A stretch of DNA of 64,000 nucleotides. It comes from Actinomycetota bacterium. GTDB taxonomy: Bacteria > Actinomycetota > Acidimicrobiia > Acidimicrobiales > RAAP-2. The stretch is taken from the NCBI GenBank assembly GCA_021324045.1, contig JAJPJV010000029.1, positions 1 to 64,000 of the forward strand, read 5' to 3'. Of the stretch, positions 8,843 through 17,826 are shown in pieces; positions within the stretch are counted from its first letter, which is position 1; every line of letters starts with the position of its first letter. The notes under the pieces are model-generated. The model searched no databases. It worked only from the letters and a program-made list of their open reading frames with translations, and had not been told where the DNA came from. The translations under genes were made by a program, and so were the position numbers.

Positions 8843-10804
8843 CTACGGTGCCGCAGGGGCAACGGAGCCGTAGGCCACGGTGAACCCGTTGGAGCTGAGG
8901 GGCGAGGGAGTGGAAACTGCGACGCCGTCTTGCACCATGATGGCCTCCGTCAACGTGGTCTCGGGACCAGCGATCCCAAGGCCGTCAAAGGTCACTGGGG
9001 GACTGTAGGTGGCGAGCCCGACCGGGCTTCCGTTGACACTGGGGGCTTCAACGATCCACTCCGCGGACGAGGCCGGACCGGTGTAGGTCTGATCCGTGAC
9101 GAAGCGCTCTCCGTTCGTGTCGTCGGTCAGGGAAATGGACCAGTCAGTGCCGCCGACCTGGCCGATGGTCACCGTGACCTCGTCGCCCGCGCTCACCACC
9201 ATCGAGGTGATGTCCACTGGGGGCGCAGGAAGGATCTCCCACCACGGCTGGATCACGAAGTAGTTGGGGTTGTAGGGGTCGATGAACTCGCTAATGCCTG
9301 CCTGGATGAGCGACGTGTTGCCCCATCCGTCGATCCCGACCCATGCGGCCATCGCGTCGCCGACCGGCGTGCCGCTGACGAGGGAAGGAACGTTGAAGGT
9401 CCCGGTGACCGAGGCGTACGGGCCGTTGCCCACGATGTAACCGGACCAGTTGGAGGTCGCGACCGTCGTGACGGTGATCGCAGGTGCTGAAACCGAGATG
9501 GACAGCGCCTGGCTCGCGCTCTGGGCCGTCGGCGCCGTCGAATCGGTCACCTGGACCGTGAAGGCGAAGCTGCCCGGACTGTCGGGCGTCCCCGAGATGA
9601 CCCCAGCTGGCGAGAGGTTCAGGCCTGGAGGCAGCGACCCCGAGACCAGTGCCCACGAGTACGGCGGCGTCCCACCAGAGGCGGCGAGGGCTCCCGTGTA
9701 GGGGATCCCTACCGTGGCCCCGGGCAGCTCGGTGGTGGTGATGGTCAGTGGTGGCGCCGAGGTCGATTGTCCGAGGGACTCGAGCTCGGAAAGCACGTCG
9801 TCCCCCACGGCCAGGGGTCCGCCGAAGAGGTATCCGCGCACCAGCGTTGCCGCAGCGCCGGCAAGGTACGTCGACACCGGGCCCGGCAGCGGGCCCGAGG
9901 GCGGGACGAGGAGCACGGGGCCATCGACGCCCGGCGAGCCCATGAAGACCCCACCGGAAAGCGCGTCGGGGAAGTTCGCCCCTGTCGCGGCCCCGAAGAC
10001 CGTGGCCTGCGGGAAGAAGGTCGCGGCGACCGCCGCCGAGGTCCCGTAGAGGTCTGCTCCGTACACCGGGGTCGCGGACGGATCTGCACCGTACGCGGCG
10101 AGCGGCCCCCCGATCGCATACCTCGTGTCGTTCGGGTGGGCCGCCAGGTAGGCCGCGGTCTGCGGCGACTGCGTCGTGCCGTCGGTGAGCAGGATCGCTC
10201 CTTTCGTCTCGATCGCCGCCGGGACAGCGGAGAGCGCGTCCGGGAAGTTGAGCCCAGTCGCCTCGAAGATCGTCGAGGGATTCCCCAGCACTTCGGCAAT
10301 GTCGACGGCCGTGGCGAACTCGTTGGCACCGGCGATGCGCTGGGTGACGTAGCCAAGGGCTTGCAGCTGAGCATCGATGTTGGGGCTGAGCGCGAGGTCT
10401 CCACCCAGGATGTACACCGTCCCTCCCACGGGCAGCACCCGCTGGATCTCAGCTTGGACTCGGGGATCGAGGACGGAGCTGAGTGAAGCCCCCGGGGTGA
10501 TCAGCAGTGGGCCGCCGACCTTGGCGGCCAATGGTCCACCGGCCAGCGCGTCAGAGAAGAAGTCTGAGCGAGCGAGGACGACCGCCTTGGCTGACCCAGC
10601 GACTGGGAACTCGGCCTGGGAGACCGCGATCGAGGTTCCAATGGCGTCGGTGCCATAGATGCGGGTGACCGTCGGTGGCGAGCTCGGGCTTGCGCCAGCC
10701 GCAGTGGTCGCAACGAGCACGATCGCACCGCCGAGCACGAGCGAGCCGACCACAGCGCCAAGTCGACGCGCGCCGCGCCGCACGCGCCACCGTCCACCCG
10801 CCAT
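8843..10804 (-). CDS. exported CWB2 wall-binding / Ig-like / peptidase G1 (eqolisin-like) fusion protein
   Basis: About 653 aa with a signal peptide (Arg-rich start, hydrophobic core, A-x-A-type end near residue 40). Three cell wall binding repeat 2 modules follow (about 50-340), marked by RIYGTDAIGTSIAVSQAEFP and repeated FPDALS...GGPLA motifs. Next comes a putative Ig-like He_PIG domain (GGTPPYSWALVSGSLPPGL). The C-terminal 220 residues are a peptidase G1 domain: SNWSGYIV, then AAWVGIDGWG, then the likely catalytic Gln about 501 (LIQAG) and Glu about 582 (AEWIVE). The protein would therefore be an acid endopeptidase held on the cell wall. Start 10804 has GAGGGTG upstream; 10822 is possible. 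It is monocistronic. Confidence 0.8.
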   Translation of the reverse strand: MAGGRWRVRRGARRLGAVVGSLVLGGAIVLVATTAAGASPSSPPTVTRIYGTDAIGTSIAVSQAEFPVAGSAKAVVLARSDFFSDALAGGPLAAKVGGPLLITPGASLSSVLDPRVQAEIQRVLPVGGTVYILGGDLALSPNIDAQLQALGYVTQRIAGANEFATAVDIAEVLGNPSTIFEATGLNFPDALSAVPAAIETKGAILLTDGTTQSPQTAAYLAAHPNDTRYAIGGPLAAYGADPSATPVYGADLYGTSAAVAATFFPQATVFGAATGANFPDALSGGVFMGSPGVDGPVLLVPPSGPLPGPVSTYLAGAAATLVRGYLFGGPLAVGDDVLSELESLGQSTSAPPLTITTTELPGATVGIPYTGALAASGGTPPYSWALVSGSLPPGLNLSPAGVISGTPDSPGSFAFTVQVTDSTAPTAQSASQALSISVSAPAITVTTVATSNWSGYIVGNGPYASVTGTFNVPSLVSGTPVGDAMAAWVGIDGWGNTSLIQAGISEFIDPYNPNYFVIQPWWEILPAPPVDITSMVVSAGDEVTVTIGQVGGTDWSISLTDDTNGERFVTDQTYTGPASSAEWIVEAPSVNGSPVGLATYSPPVTFDGLGIAGPETTLTEAIMVQDGVAVSTPSPLSSNGFTVAYGSVAPAAP

Positions 10805-10913
10805 GTCACCCTCGCTGGCCATCGCGTCAGCTGCGAAAGTGCCAATGGTAACGCATGGGTCCGCGAAATCCCGTCATCGGTACACCAGAGCGATACCGGT
10901 GCGAGACGCCTGA

Positions 10914-12074
10914 TCAGGGCGTGGGCTCGCGAGGCTCTCCCTCGGGCGCGGGTGGAACGTGGGGGAAGAGCTCCTCGAACGCCCCGACGGTGATCCGCTG
11001 CCGGAGATCGGGACTCACATCGTCGAAGAGCTCGTGGAGGACCTTCTGGGTATGCCCGAACGTCCCCTCGTAATGAGGGTAGTCACTCCCCCACAGCACG
11101 TTCTTCCAGCCCATCGCAGCCGCTGCTGCGACCGCTGAACGATCGTGTTGGAACGATGCGTACACCTGCTCGTAGAGGTAGCGGCTCGGGAGCTTGGAGA
11201 GCTTCGGACGGACGGCGGCACCGTGTTGGCGATATGCCTCGTCCATGCGATCAGCGATGAACGGTCCCCACGTGGCGCCGCCCTCGGACACCAGGACCCG
11301 GAGGTCGGGATGACGATCGAGCGCACCGCAGGCGATGAGCTGGCACACGGCGCGCTGGCCACCGTAAGTGGTCTCGACGTAATTGAGGACTGCTCCGCCT
11401 CTTCCACGGTGGTAGACGCCGGTGCGCTCATCGGGCTTGTGGGGCTCCGTGCCAATGTGAAAACCGATCACGAGGCCCGTCTCGGCGAACGCAGCCCACA
11501 TCGGGTCCCATTCAGGGTCTTGCCACGGTGGTCGACCGAACGGCGGCCGCACCGGGAGAAACCCGGCGTGGAAGCCACAGCTCGCGGCGCGCTCGATCTC
11601 TGCGACCGCGTCGTTCACGTCGAGAAGCGGCACCGATGCGCAACAGATATAGCGGCTCGAATGGTTCTGGAAGTCAAGCGCCCAGTCGTTGAGGACACGG
11701 ACCCCTTCTCTCAAGAGAAGGGGATCCTTGATGTTGAAGGCCCAGATGCCGAGCGACGGGTAGATCACCTCCGCCCAGATACCCTCCTCATCGAGGTCCT
11801 TCAGACGCAACGTTGGGTCGTTCGCCCCGGGTGCACGGATAATTGGGTCGTCAACGGCATCTTCCGGACGCGCCATGGTTGCCATGACCTGCTCGATCTT
11901 CGGCAGTTTCCGGCGGAAGCTCTCGCCGTCGACGAAGACGGTCTCCCACTCCCCGTCGGGATCCTTCACGGCGCGAGGCATCCGGTCGGCAAGGTCGGCA
12001 GGCAGATTGGCGGTGAAGAGATCTTGCGGTTCCACCAGGTGCGAATCACCGGAATTCGCCCAGATCTTGGCCAT
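10914..12074 (-). CDS. amidohydrolase family 2 (metal-dependent hydrolase)
   Basis: 386 aa TIM-barrel hydrolase of the amidohydrolase-2/ACMSD-like group. The N-terminal metal motif is NSGDSHLVEP, a middle His is in VIGFHIG, and the C-terminal Asp motif is LWGSDYPHYEG. Members decarboxylate or hydrolyse cyclic or aromatic metabolites in the cytosol; the substrate is not evident. ATG 12074 is chosen for the ribosome site GAGAGGAG before it, removing 22 residues from the longest frame. An extended -10 promoter lies about 60 nt upstream. A second family member is at 14070-15323. Confidence 0.85.
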   Translation of the reverse strand: MAKIWANSGDSHLVEPQDLFTANLPADLADRMPRAVKDPDGEWETVFVDGESFRRKLPKIEQVMATMARPEDAVDDPIIRAPGANDPTLRLKDLDEEGIWAEVIYPSLGIWAFNIKDPLLLREGVRVLNDWALDFQNHSSRYICCASVPLLDVNDAVAEIERAASCGFHAGFLPVRPPFGRPPWQDPEWDPMWAAFAETGLVIGFHIGTEPHKPDERTGVYHRGRGGAVLNYVETTYGGQRAVCQLIACGALDRHPDLRVLVSEGGATWGPFIADRMDEAYRQHGAAVRPKLSKLPSRYLYEQVYASFQHDRSAVAAAAAMGWKNVLWGSDYPHYEGTFGHTQKVLHELFDDVSPDLRQRITVGAFEELFPHVPPAPEGEPREPTP

Positions 12075-12131
12075 GATCACGCTCCTCTCGGGCGGCGAGT
12101 GCACTCGGAAGGCACTTTGAAAACAAACGTA

Positions 12132-12140
12132 TTCTAACAC
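12132..12140 (-). promoter_or_regulatory. extended -10 promoter element (TGTTAGAAT) of the amidohydrolase gene
   Basis: On the minus strand TG-T-TAGAAT matches the extended -10 pattern TGnTAnAAT, in the only AT-rich stretch between the TetR gene and the amidohydrolase. It is placed about 60 nt before the start codon. No good -35 is seen, as expected for extended -10 promoters. ACGT occurs on both sides (12128-12131 and 12140-12143), so the adjacent TetR protein could bind here. Confidence 0.45.
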
Positions 12141-12239
12141 GTCCGTCGTCGCCGCGCTCGGTCGGCTCCCGACGGGCCAACTCCCTTTGCGCAGCAGCCG
12201 CCTGGCCGTCTTGGGTCAAAACCCAGGCCGGCCCCGGAC

Positions 12240-12881
12240 TCAATCGCCCTTCCACCCCAAGGCGGGCAAGGTGAAGCGCAGGACGTGGTCGAGGGCGGCC
12301 CGGCGCGACATGCGGAAGCGGCCGTCGAGCACCCATCGCCAGACCTCGCGGGTCAAGGCGTAGATCGAAACAGCGTCGCGCCTCGGGACGGTGGTCGGGA
12401 AGCTCCCGTCCCGCTTGCCGGCCGCCAGCACCTGGACGAGCGGCCTGGTCATGAGGTCGACTGCCGCTCGCTCCTCCTGCGTGTACCTGGTGGGCTCCCG
12501 CACCACCTCCGCCCGGATCACCGCCATTCGTTGCGCCCGTCGTGCGTCGTAGGCAAAGCTGAGCAGCTCGTCGATCCATTCTTCCACCGCTGCACGCGGC
12601 GAGGTCGCGGCTGCGACCCTGTCGGCCAGCCGCTTGGCAGATCGCTCGGCATCACGGCGATAGATCGCCTTGACGAGGTCGTCCTTGGAGCCGAAGTGCC
12701 GGTAGAACGCGCGCGTGGACAGACCGGCCTCGTCGAGGATGTCCTGGACAGTCGCATCCGCGTAGGAGTTTCGGCGCATGACGGTGGTCGCGGCGTCGAG
12801 AATGAGCTGGATCTCCGTCTCTTCCAGAAACCGCCGAGGACGACCGATACCGCGCCGAGAGGTCCTGGTAGGTGCAGCCAT
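12240..12881 (-). CDS. TetR-family transcriptional regulator
   Basis: 213 aa. The DNA-binding helix-turn-helix at the N-terminus reads ILDAATTVMRRNSYADATVQ, then DILDEAGLSTRAFYRHFGSK, which matches the TetR signature including the F-Y-x-H-F motif. The C-terminal ligand domain is not conserved with any family I can name. ATG 12881 is preceded by AGAGGAG. It lies 22 nt after the SDR gene and 165 nt before the amidohydrolase gene, all on the same strand, so it is probably a local regulator of this catabolic set and a fatty-acyl or aromatic ligand is plausible. Confidence 0.88.
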   Translation of the reverse strand: MAAPTRTSRRGIGRPRRFLEETEIQLILDAATTVMRRNSYADATVQDILDEAGLSTRAFYRHFGSKDDLVKAIYRRDAERSAKRLADRVAAATSPRAAVEEWIDELLSFAYDARRAQRMAVIRAEVVREPTRYTQEERAAVDLMTRPLVQVLAAGKRDGSFPTTVPRRDAVSIYALTREVWRWVLDGRFRMSRRAALDHVLRFTLPALGWKGD

Positions 12882-12903
12882 GGTCAGGCTCCTCTGAAGC
12901 GCT

Positions 12904-13854
12904 TCAGACGGTCTCGCCCATCCGGAGCGTTCGTAGCATGGCGCCCAGGCCCGGATGGCGGCTGGCGAATGCCTCGGTGTTGAGGGCATCGCCCAGTTCC
13001 ACCGGATCCCATTTCCGGTCCTCTGGAACCGTCACGGTGGTATGCGGGGACCAGGGGTGAATATGGGTCACCGTCTTTCCTCCCGCCATGAACACCTGTC
13101 CGTTCACGTGGCGAGAGTGGTCCGAAGCCAACCAGACGACGAGCGGTGCGACATTCCACGGGTTGTGCGGATCCCATTCCTCGTACTCGTCGGGCTCGCG
13201 CACTTCGCGCTGCACGCCCGGGATCGTGGCGATGAGGCGCGTCGTCCCGCTCGGCGCGACACAGTTTGCCCGCACCCCGTAGCGCTCCATCTCCTGGGCG
13301 AGAGCGATCGTGAACATCGCGATCCCTCCTTTGGCTGCCGCGTAGTTCGTCTGCCCGACATTGCCGAACAGCCCGACGCTCGAGGTCGTACAGATGACCG
13401 ATGCATTGACCGGGCCACCGATCTCCTTGCTGACCTGACGCCAGTGCTCACACGCATGCCGGGCAGGGGCGAAATGGCCCTTCAGGTGAACTTTGATGAC
13501 CGCATCCCAATCGGCCTCGTCCATGTTGAAGATCATCTTGTCTCGCAAGATGCCCGCGTTGAGTACCAAGATGTCGAGGCGCCCGAACGTGTCGATCGCT
13601 TGGCGCACCATGTTGCGGGCGCCGGCGAAGTCCGACACGTCGTCGGCGTTGGCAACGGCTTCGCCGCCGTTGCGTGCAATCCGATCGACGACCGCCTGGG
13701 CGACGCTGCGGTCCGCGCCTTCGCCTCTCGTCGATCCCCCCAGGTCGTTGACAACCACTTTGGCGCCCGCTGCTGCCAGGTCCAATGCATGCCCGCGGCC
13801 GACCCCATGGCCCGCCCCGGTCACGAGAGCAACCTTTCCGTCCAGAAGCGCCAT
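12904..13854 (-). CDS. SDR family oxidoreductase ((3R)-hydroxyacyl-CoA dehydrogenase-like)
   Basis: 316 aa. The NAD(P) motif is VTGAGHGVGRGHALDLAAAG, followed by VVVNDLGGS, a feature of the MFE-2-type hydroxyacyl-CoA dehydrogenases. The catalytic residues lie in TTSSVGLFG and TNYAAAKGG. The C-terminal 60 residues (HIHPWSPHTTVTVPEDRKW) form an extension past the core fold. It is likely to oxidise a 3-hydroxyacyl-CoA or similar alcohol. ATG 13854 follows GGAAGGGG. It is probably co-transcribed with the TetR gene 22 nt downstream. Confidence 0.85.
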   Translation of the reverse strand: MALLDGKVALVTGAGHGVGRGHALDLAAAGAKVVVNDLGGSTRGEGADRSVAQAVVDRIARNGGEAVANADDVSDFAGARNMVRQAIDTFGRLDILVLNAGILRDKMIFNMDEADWDAVIKVHLKGHFAPARHACEHWRQVSKEIGGPVNASVICTTSSVGLFGNVGQTNYAAAKGGIAMFTIALAQEMERYGVRANCVAPSGTTRLIATIPGVQREVREPDEYEEWDPHNPWNVAPLVVWLASDHSRHVNGQVFMAGGKTVTHIHPWSPHTTVTVPEDRKWDPVELGDALNTEAFASRHPGLGAMLRTLRMGETV

Positions 13855-14069
13855 TCGTACCCCTTCCTGCCCGTCGTCGAGGCGTACGTGCCTGCTCACT
13901 ATGTTCGGAGGCCGACGTCGGCCGCAATGAGGCTACTCTGCATGACCGGCTCGTCCTGACGCGATTGTCCTCGAACCGCCTGCACGGCCAACGGGCGTCC
14001 CGGTCCGCTCTTTGCCAGGAGCCGGGGATGCCCGAGCCAGCGATCCGAGGAGACGCGAATGACGCCCGG

Positions 14070-15323
14070 TCAGCCGATCCCGTAGAGCACCATGGCACTC
14101 TCCGAGGTGATCTGTCGCTTCTGGTCGAAGCTCAGCCCATCCAGGGCCTCGGCCAGCTCCTCGGTCACCCCGGGGAATTTGGCATCCGGATGCGGGTAAT
14201 CGGAGGCCCAGATGATCCGGTCGGCGCCGACGAGGGGAGACTGGGCGGTCATCGCCAGCATGGCCTCATCGGGGTCGAAGCTGATCCAGCATTGCCGACG
14301 GAAGTACTCCGAAGGCAACATCGACAGATCGGGCACCTCCCAGTGGTACTTGCGGCAATGATGGTCGAGGCGCTCCAACCATGGCACCAGCCAGCCACCG
14401 TTGGCCTCCAAGAAGATGAACTTGGTCTCTGGGAACCGCTCGCACACCCCACCCGCCGTGAGGAAGGCGATGCAGGCCATCACGTCGAAGGGGTTGGCGA
14501 TCCCCTGGGTGAAGATGTTCGTCGGACGGAGCTCAGGGTGCGCCATCAGCTCTTCGGGATCGTAGGGACGTTCGGGGTCGAAGTCGTCCCGGTACGTGCC
14601 GTCGGGTCTCCGGGGCCAGCTCAGACGCAATCCCTTGCAGGCCCCTGGAAGGTCTGCCACCAAGAACGGGTGCAACGCGATGGGCAGCCCCGTGTCGGCA
14701 GCCGCCTGCCAGATCGGGTCGTACACGGGGTCGTTGAACGGTCGCCACTGCACGGCAGGGTTGGGCCGCATGAACACCGACACCATCCCGGGCAACGACG
14801 CCACCCGCCGGATCTCCGCTGCCACGCGGGGCACGTGATCGGGGTGGTGCATGGGAGGGAGAGCGCCGGCCCCGAACAGGCGGCCCTCGCCCTCTTGCAC
14901 GTGGTCCGAGCACCAGTCGTTGTAGGCGCGGGCTTGGGCCTCTGCGAAGTCGACGTCAGTCTCGCTCTGGAGCCCGAGCAGCATCGTCGGGTACAGAACG
15001 GCCATGTCGATGTGATCCTGGTCCATGTCCACAAGCCGAGCCTTGGCGTTCCAAGCTGCGGGCCGGGTCTCGGTGTAGCGCATCTCACCACGAAATGCCC
15101 TGGCCCGCTCCTCGTCACTTGCCCCGGCGACGCCGGCCGCCGACATCCCGTTGGCCGGCGTTCGTCGACCGTTGTAGACGAGCCACTCCTCCCCCGATTC
15201 GTCGGCCTCGATGTGCCAGATCCGGTCCCGGTACCGCGCCGGAGCGTACTCCGGCATCGCCGTCGGGTGCTCGAGGATATGGCCATCCGAATCGATGTAG
15301 CGAAGACCGTCGTTCGTGCTCAC
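14070..15323 (-). CDS. amidohydrolase family 2 (metal-dependent hydrolase), second copy
   Basis: 417 aa, related in layout to the protein at 10914-12074. The metal motif is YIDSDGHILEHP at the N-terminus and WASDYPHPDAKFPG at the C-terminus; middle histidines occur in PIALHPF and FLEANGG region. Function would be hydrolysis or decarboxylation of an unknown cyclic compound. The GTG start is supported by GGGGAGG. A motif shared with the 20986-20999 site lies about 115 nt upstream (15438-15451). Two amidohydrolases with an SDR and TetR suggest one catabolic pathway. Confidence 0.85.
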   Translation of the reverse strand: MSTNDGLRYIDSDGHILEHPTAMPEYAPARYRDRIWHIEADESGEEWLVYNGRRTPANGMSAAGVAGASDEERARAFRGEMRYTETRPAAWNAKARLVDMDQDHIDMAVLYPTMLLGLQSETDVDFAEAQARAYNDWCSDHVQEGEGRLFGAGALPPMHHPDHVPRVAAEIRRVASLPGMVSVFMRPNPAVQWRPFNDPVYDPIWQAAADTGLPIALHPFLVADLPGACKGLRLSWPRRPDGTYRDDFDPERPYDPEELMAHPELRPTNIFTQGIANPFDVMACIAFLTAGGVCERFPETKFIFLEANGGWLVPWLERLDHHCRKYHWEVPDLSMLPSEYFRRQCWISFDPDEAMLAMTAQSPLVGADRIIWASDYPHPDAKFPGVTEELAEALDGLSFDQKRQITSESAMVLYGIG

Positions 15324-15437
15324 GGTGCCTCCCCTGGCTCATGTGCTGTGACCGATTCCCCCCGGATCAGCCCCCGCAGCTCGCAGTCACGTCCTTCGTG
15401 TGCCAATGGCGTCAAGCGGGCTCGGAGAATCCGGCTC

Positions 15438-15451
15438 TGCACTAGTGTAAT
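15438..15451 (-). promoter_or_regulatory. TGCACTAGTGTAAT motif upstream of the second amidohydrolase
   Basis: The 14-mer TGCACTAGTGTAAT, containing the palindrome CACTAGTG, is read here on the plus strand. The same 14-mer occurs at 20986-20999 read on the minus strand. Both lie upstream of minus-strand gene sets in DNA where CTAG is otherwise rare. It may be an operator of one regulator or part of a promoter (TAGTGT fits TAnnnT). Confidence 0.4.
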
Positions 15452-15514
15452 TCGGGGCAGGCGATTTTCAAAGGGCTCTGCCGGTTTCGTGGGTCAGCTG
15501 ACGGCAACGCCTCC

Positions 15515-16018
15515 TCAGCTGGGAGCACTTGCGAGAACCTTGTTCGGGTCGTACACGACGACCGTGCCGGCGATCATGTCGTGCAGTGCGCGGTGCTCTC
15601 TCGTAGAGAGGAAAAGGATCAGCGAGATCAATTCCGTGATGAAGCCCAGGATTCCCTCAACAAAGCCGCCGACGATTTCGCGCAGCGCCATTCGCCACCA
15701 GCCGGCAACTCGTACCGCTTCTGGCCGCCAGCATCGCATCCCCAGGACCTGCAACGCCGGAGTCTGGCCTCTCGCCCATACGACCGCACCCCACAGCACG
15801 TATCCGATGCCCAGCGTGACGATCGAGAGCAGGAACCCGAGGAAGAATGCCCCGATGCGGCGACCCGGCGAAGCAAGCTGAACTCCCTCCGGCAAAGTCA
15901 GGCCGGACTTCGGATCGAAAAACATCCCGACCGGCGGGGCAGGATGTCCCTCGCCAAACGACGGGGCTGGCGAGAATGACGTTCCAGGTGCGACCCCGGA
16001 GTTGGCGAAGTCGGTCAT
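15515..16018 (-). CDS. RDD-family membrane protein
   Basis: 167 aa integral membrane protein. After a Pro/Gly-rich cytosolic N-terminus of about 45 residues, the RDD core shows GRRIGAFFLGF, a first membrane segment, then WARGQTPALQVLGMRC. A second hydrophobic segment follows, then HRALHDMIAGTVVV, the typical RDD end. Function of RDD proteins is mostly unknown; some act in ion or solute transport. ATG has AGGGGGTCG upstream. A decayed relative lies next door (16303-16580). Confidence 0.82.
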   Translation of the reverse strand: MTDFANSGVAPGTSFSPAPSFGEGHPAPPVGMFFDPKSGLTLPEGVQLASPGRRIGAFFLGFLLSIVTLGIGYVLWGAVVWARGQTPALQVLGMRCWRPEAVRVAGWWRMALREIVGGFVEGILGFITELISLILFLSTREHRALHDMIAGTVVVYDPNKVLASAPS

Positions 16019-16302
16019 TTGCGACCCCCTAGTGACGACACGACGTGTGCTTCACGTTGTACTACACCAGTACTTCGAAATCGTCGACATCCTCGTGGGC
16101 CGACCGCGAGGACCGAACCTGGGTACGGTGATCGGGGTCATCCATCGAACCGGCCGTCCGCAGCAGGTGGCGACATCAGCGCACAGTCGGCTGCAAGGCA
16201 CGGACACACCCTCGAGTTCCACAGCCTGCGCAGGCAGCACAGCACGTGGTAGCGGGAGCACCGATGGCGGCGCGCGCATCGACGAAGCTCAACAGCGGAT
16301 GA

Positions 16303-16580
16303 TCACAGAGTTTGCGACCTTGTCGGCGATGGTCTGGCGGTGGCGGCTCCAAAGCGGCACCAGGTCGCTGACAACCCCTGGGATGATGACGAGCCAGAGC
16401 AGGGAGCGGACCAGCCAATGCAGGAAGCCACCCTGCGGGCGCCGACAGCCGATCCTCGTCCTCCGGAGCATTCGGCGCCATGCCTGTTGTCGGGTTCCTC
16501 TGGGCAGAGGCATCCGCAGCGGTAACAGAATCGCCAACCGTCTTGATTTTCCATTTCCACACGTGGGGCAATACACGTTG
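16303..16580 (-). pseudogene. decayed zinc-ribbon RDD-like gene
   Basis: On the minus strand the frame starts with VYCPTCGNG, then shifts so that the second pair of cysteines appears as WRFCYRCGCLCPE, a zinc ribbon. A further shift returns to the first frame, giving WLVRSLLWLVIIPGVVSDL and then HRQTIADKVANSVII, which resembles the RDD end HRALHDMIAGTVVV of the neighbouring gene. Two frameshifts and the missing arginine/aspartate part indicate a pseudogene. Assignment rests on these short motifs only. Confidence 0.4.
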
Positions 16581-17154
16581 ACGAAACCTCCCCCGAACAG
16601 GCAATCGCCGACGAACGATATCGCCTCGATGGGAATCATCCAAGCCTTGCGCGCGACGGCAAGCAGCGAGGGCGCCGGAAACGACGCGGGGATTGCGAGC
16701 GACGGCGTCTCGGAATGCGCTCCTCCAAACCGATGTTGCTCATTCGCAACCAACTCGTCTTCTGGGTCGACAAGAGGGCTGGCGCGCACCGCGCCGGCCC
16801 CGGCACGCCAACGTGATCTCAGCAGAGCATGACCCGACAGAGACAGACCCGGCACATCGGTGACCGTGTCGGAATGGCAGCCACCGAGGATCGCCGTCAT
16901 CGCCTCGCGGCACTGCTGGTGACCCTGGGACAAGGAGCTGGCCGAGCTCCATGAAGCGCCGCTCCCCGGCCCACTCCTCGTGGCGCCCGATGAGGCAGAC
17001 GAGGGAACCTCGGCCGAGGAAAGGACCGACAAGGACTACTGCGATCAGAATGGCGCATGCGTCATGAACTTCGATTCTCAACACCGCACCCAACCGCGAT
17101 CGCCAACGAATCGTTCATCCGCCGTTGCTGGCGGTCCAATTACCATCGAGAGGG
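16581..17154. other. 570-nt region with no intact gene
   Basis: No good coding frame. One minus-strand stretch (about 16960-17080) encodes ILIAVVLVGPFLG followed by LVCLIGRHEEWAGERRFME, which faintly recalls a phospholipase D nuclease N-terminal type small membrane protein, but no complete frame with a start and ribosome site exists. It may be more decayed sequence linked to the RDD relic. Confidence 0.35.
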
Positions 17155-17751
17155 ATGGCCGAGACGACGGTGCGAGGTCGAAGGACGCTTGCGACGCGGG
17201 CACGCATCGCTGATGCCGCACTCAAGCTCTTCTTGGACCACGGCTATGCGGAGACGACGATCAACGAGATCGCCGAGGCCGCAGGCGTCAGCCGTCGAAC
17301 GGTGTTCCACCACTTTCCCACGAAGGCGGCGATGCTCTTCGACCACCTGGTCACCCGGCGAGAAGAAGCCCTGCAGCGCCTGAGAGAACGACCACCCGCC
17401 GAGCCGATCCTTGCGAGCCTGCACGCGGTGCTCAGGGCGCTCTGCGAGCAGGGCTACGACCGGCGGCTGCTCGCGCAGATCCGGGCCGTGATGGCCACAG
17501 AACCGCAGTTTGCCGGGGACCAGTTCTCCCTCGTCTCCAAGCCGTTCATGGAGAACGTCATCTCGACGTTGGAGAACCGGCCAGGCCAGCGACATTCCGC
17601 TCTCGAAGTCCGTGCACTGACACGGATGGCCTTCGACTGGGTGGTGACCGCTGCCCACGTCTATCTCGTCGAGGACAGGCCTTCGCTCGTCGCATGTTTC
17701 GACGAGGTGGTCGAGACCTGCGTCCAAGCCGCGACCCAGGACTTCCGCTGA
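17155..17751 (+). CDS. TetR-family transcriptional regulator
   Basis: 198 aa. The N-terminal helix-turn-helix reads IADAALKLFLDHGYAETTIN, then EIAEAAGVSRRTVFHHFPTK, a canonical TetR domain. The remainder is an all-alpha ligand and dimerisation region without a recognisable subtype. Start ATG 17155 is the first Met before the HTH with an adjacent purine run (GAGAGGG), though this sits very close; GTG/ATG alternatives begin at 17125. It faces convergently to the exported Asp-box genes, so its target is unclear and it may be autoregulatory. Confidence 0.85.
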   Translation: MAETTVRGRRTLATRARIADAALKLFLDHGYAETTINEIAEAAGVSRRTVFHHFPTKAAMLFDHLVTRREEALQRLRERPPAEPILASLHAVLRALCEQGYDRRLLAQIRAVMATEPQFAGDQFSLVSKPFMENVISTLENRPGQRHSALEVRALTRMAFDWVVTAAHVYLVEDRPSLVACFDEVVETCVQAATQDFR

Positions 17752-17826
17752 GACGAGGATCACCGCCCGCGAGCCGGCGAAACCCCGGCAGCATGGCGCG
17801 CACGCGCCACCTGAATGGACGAGGAC

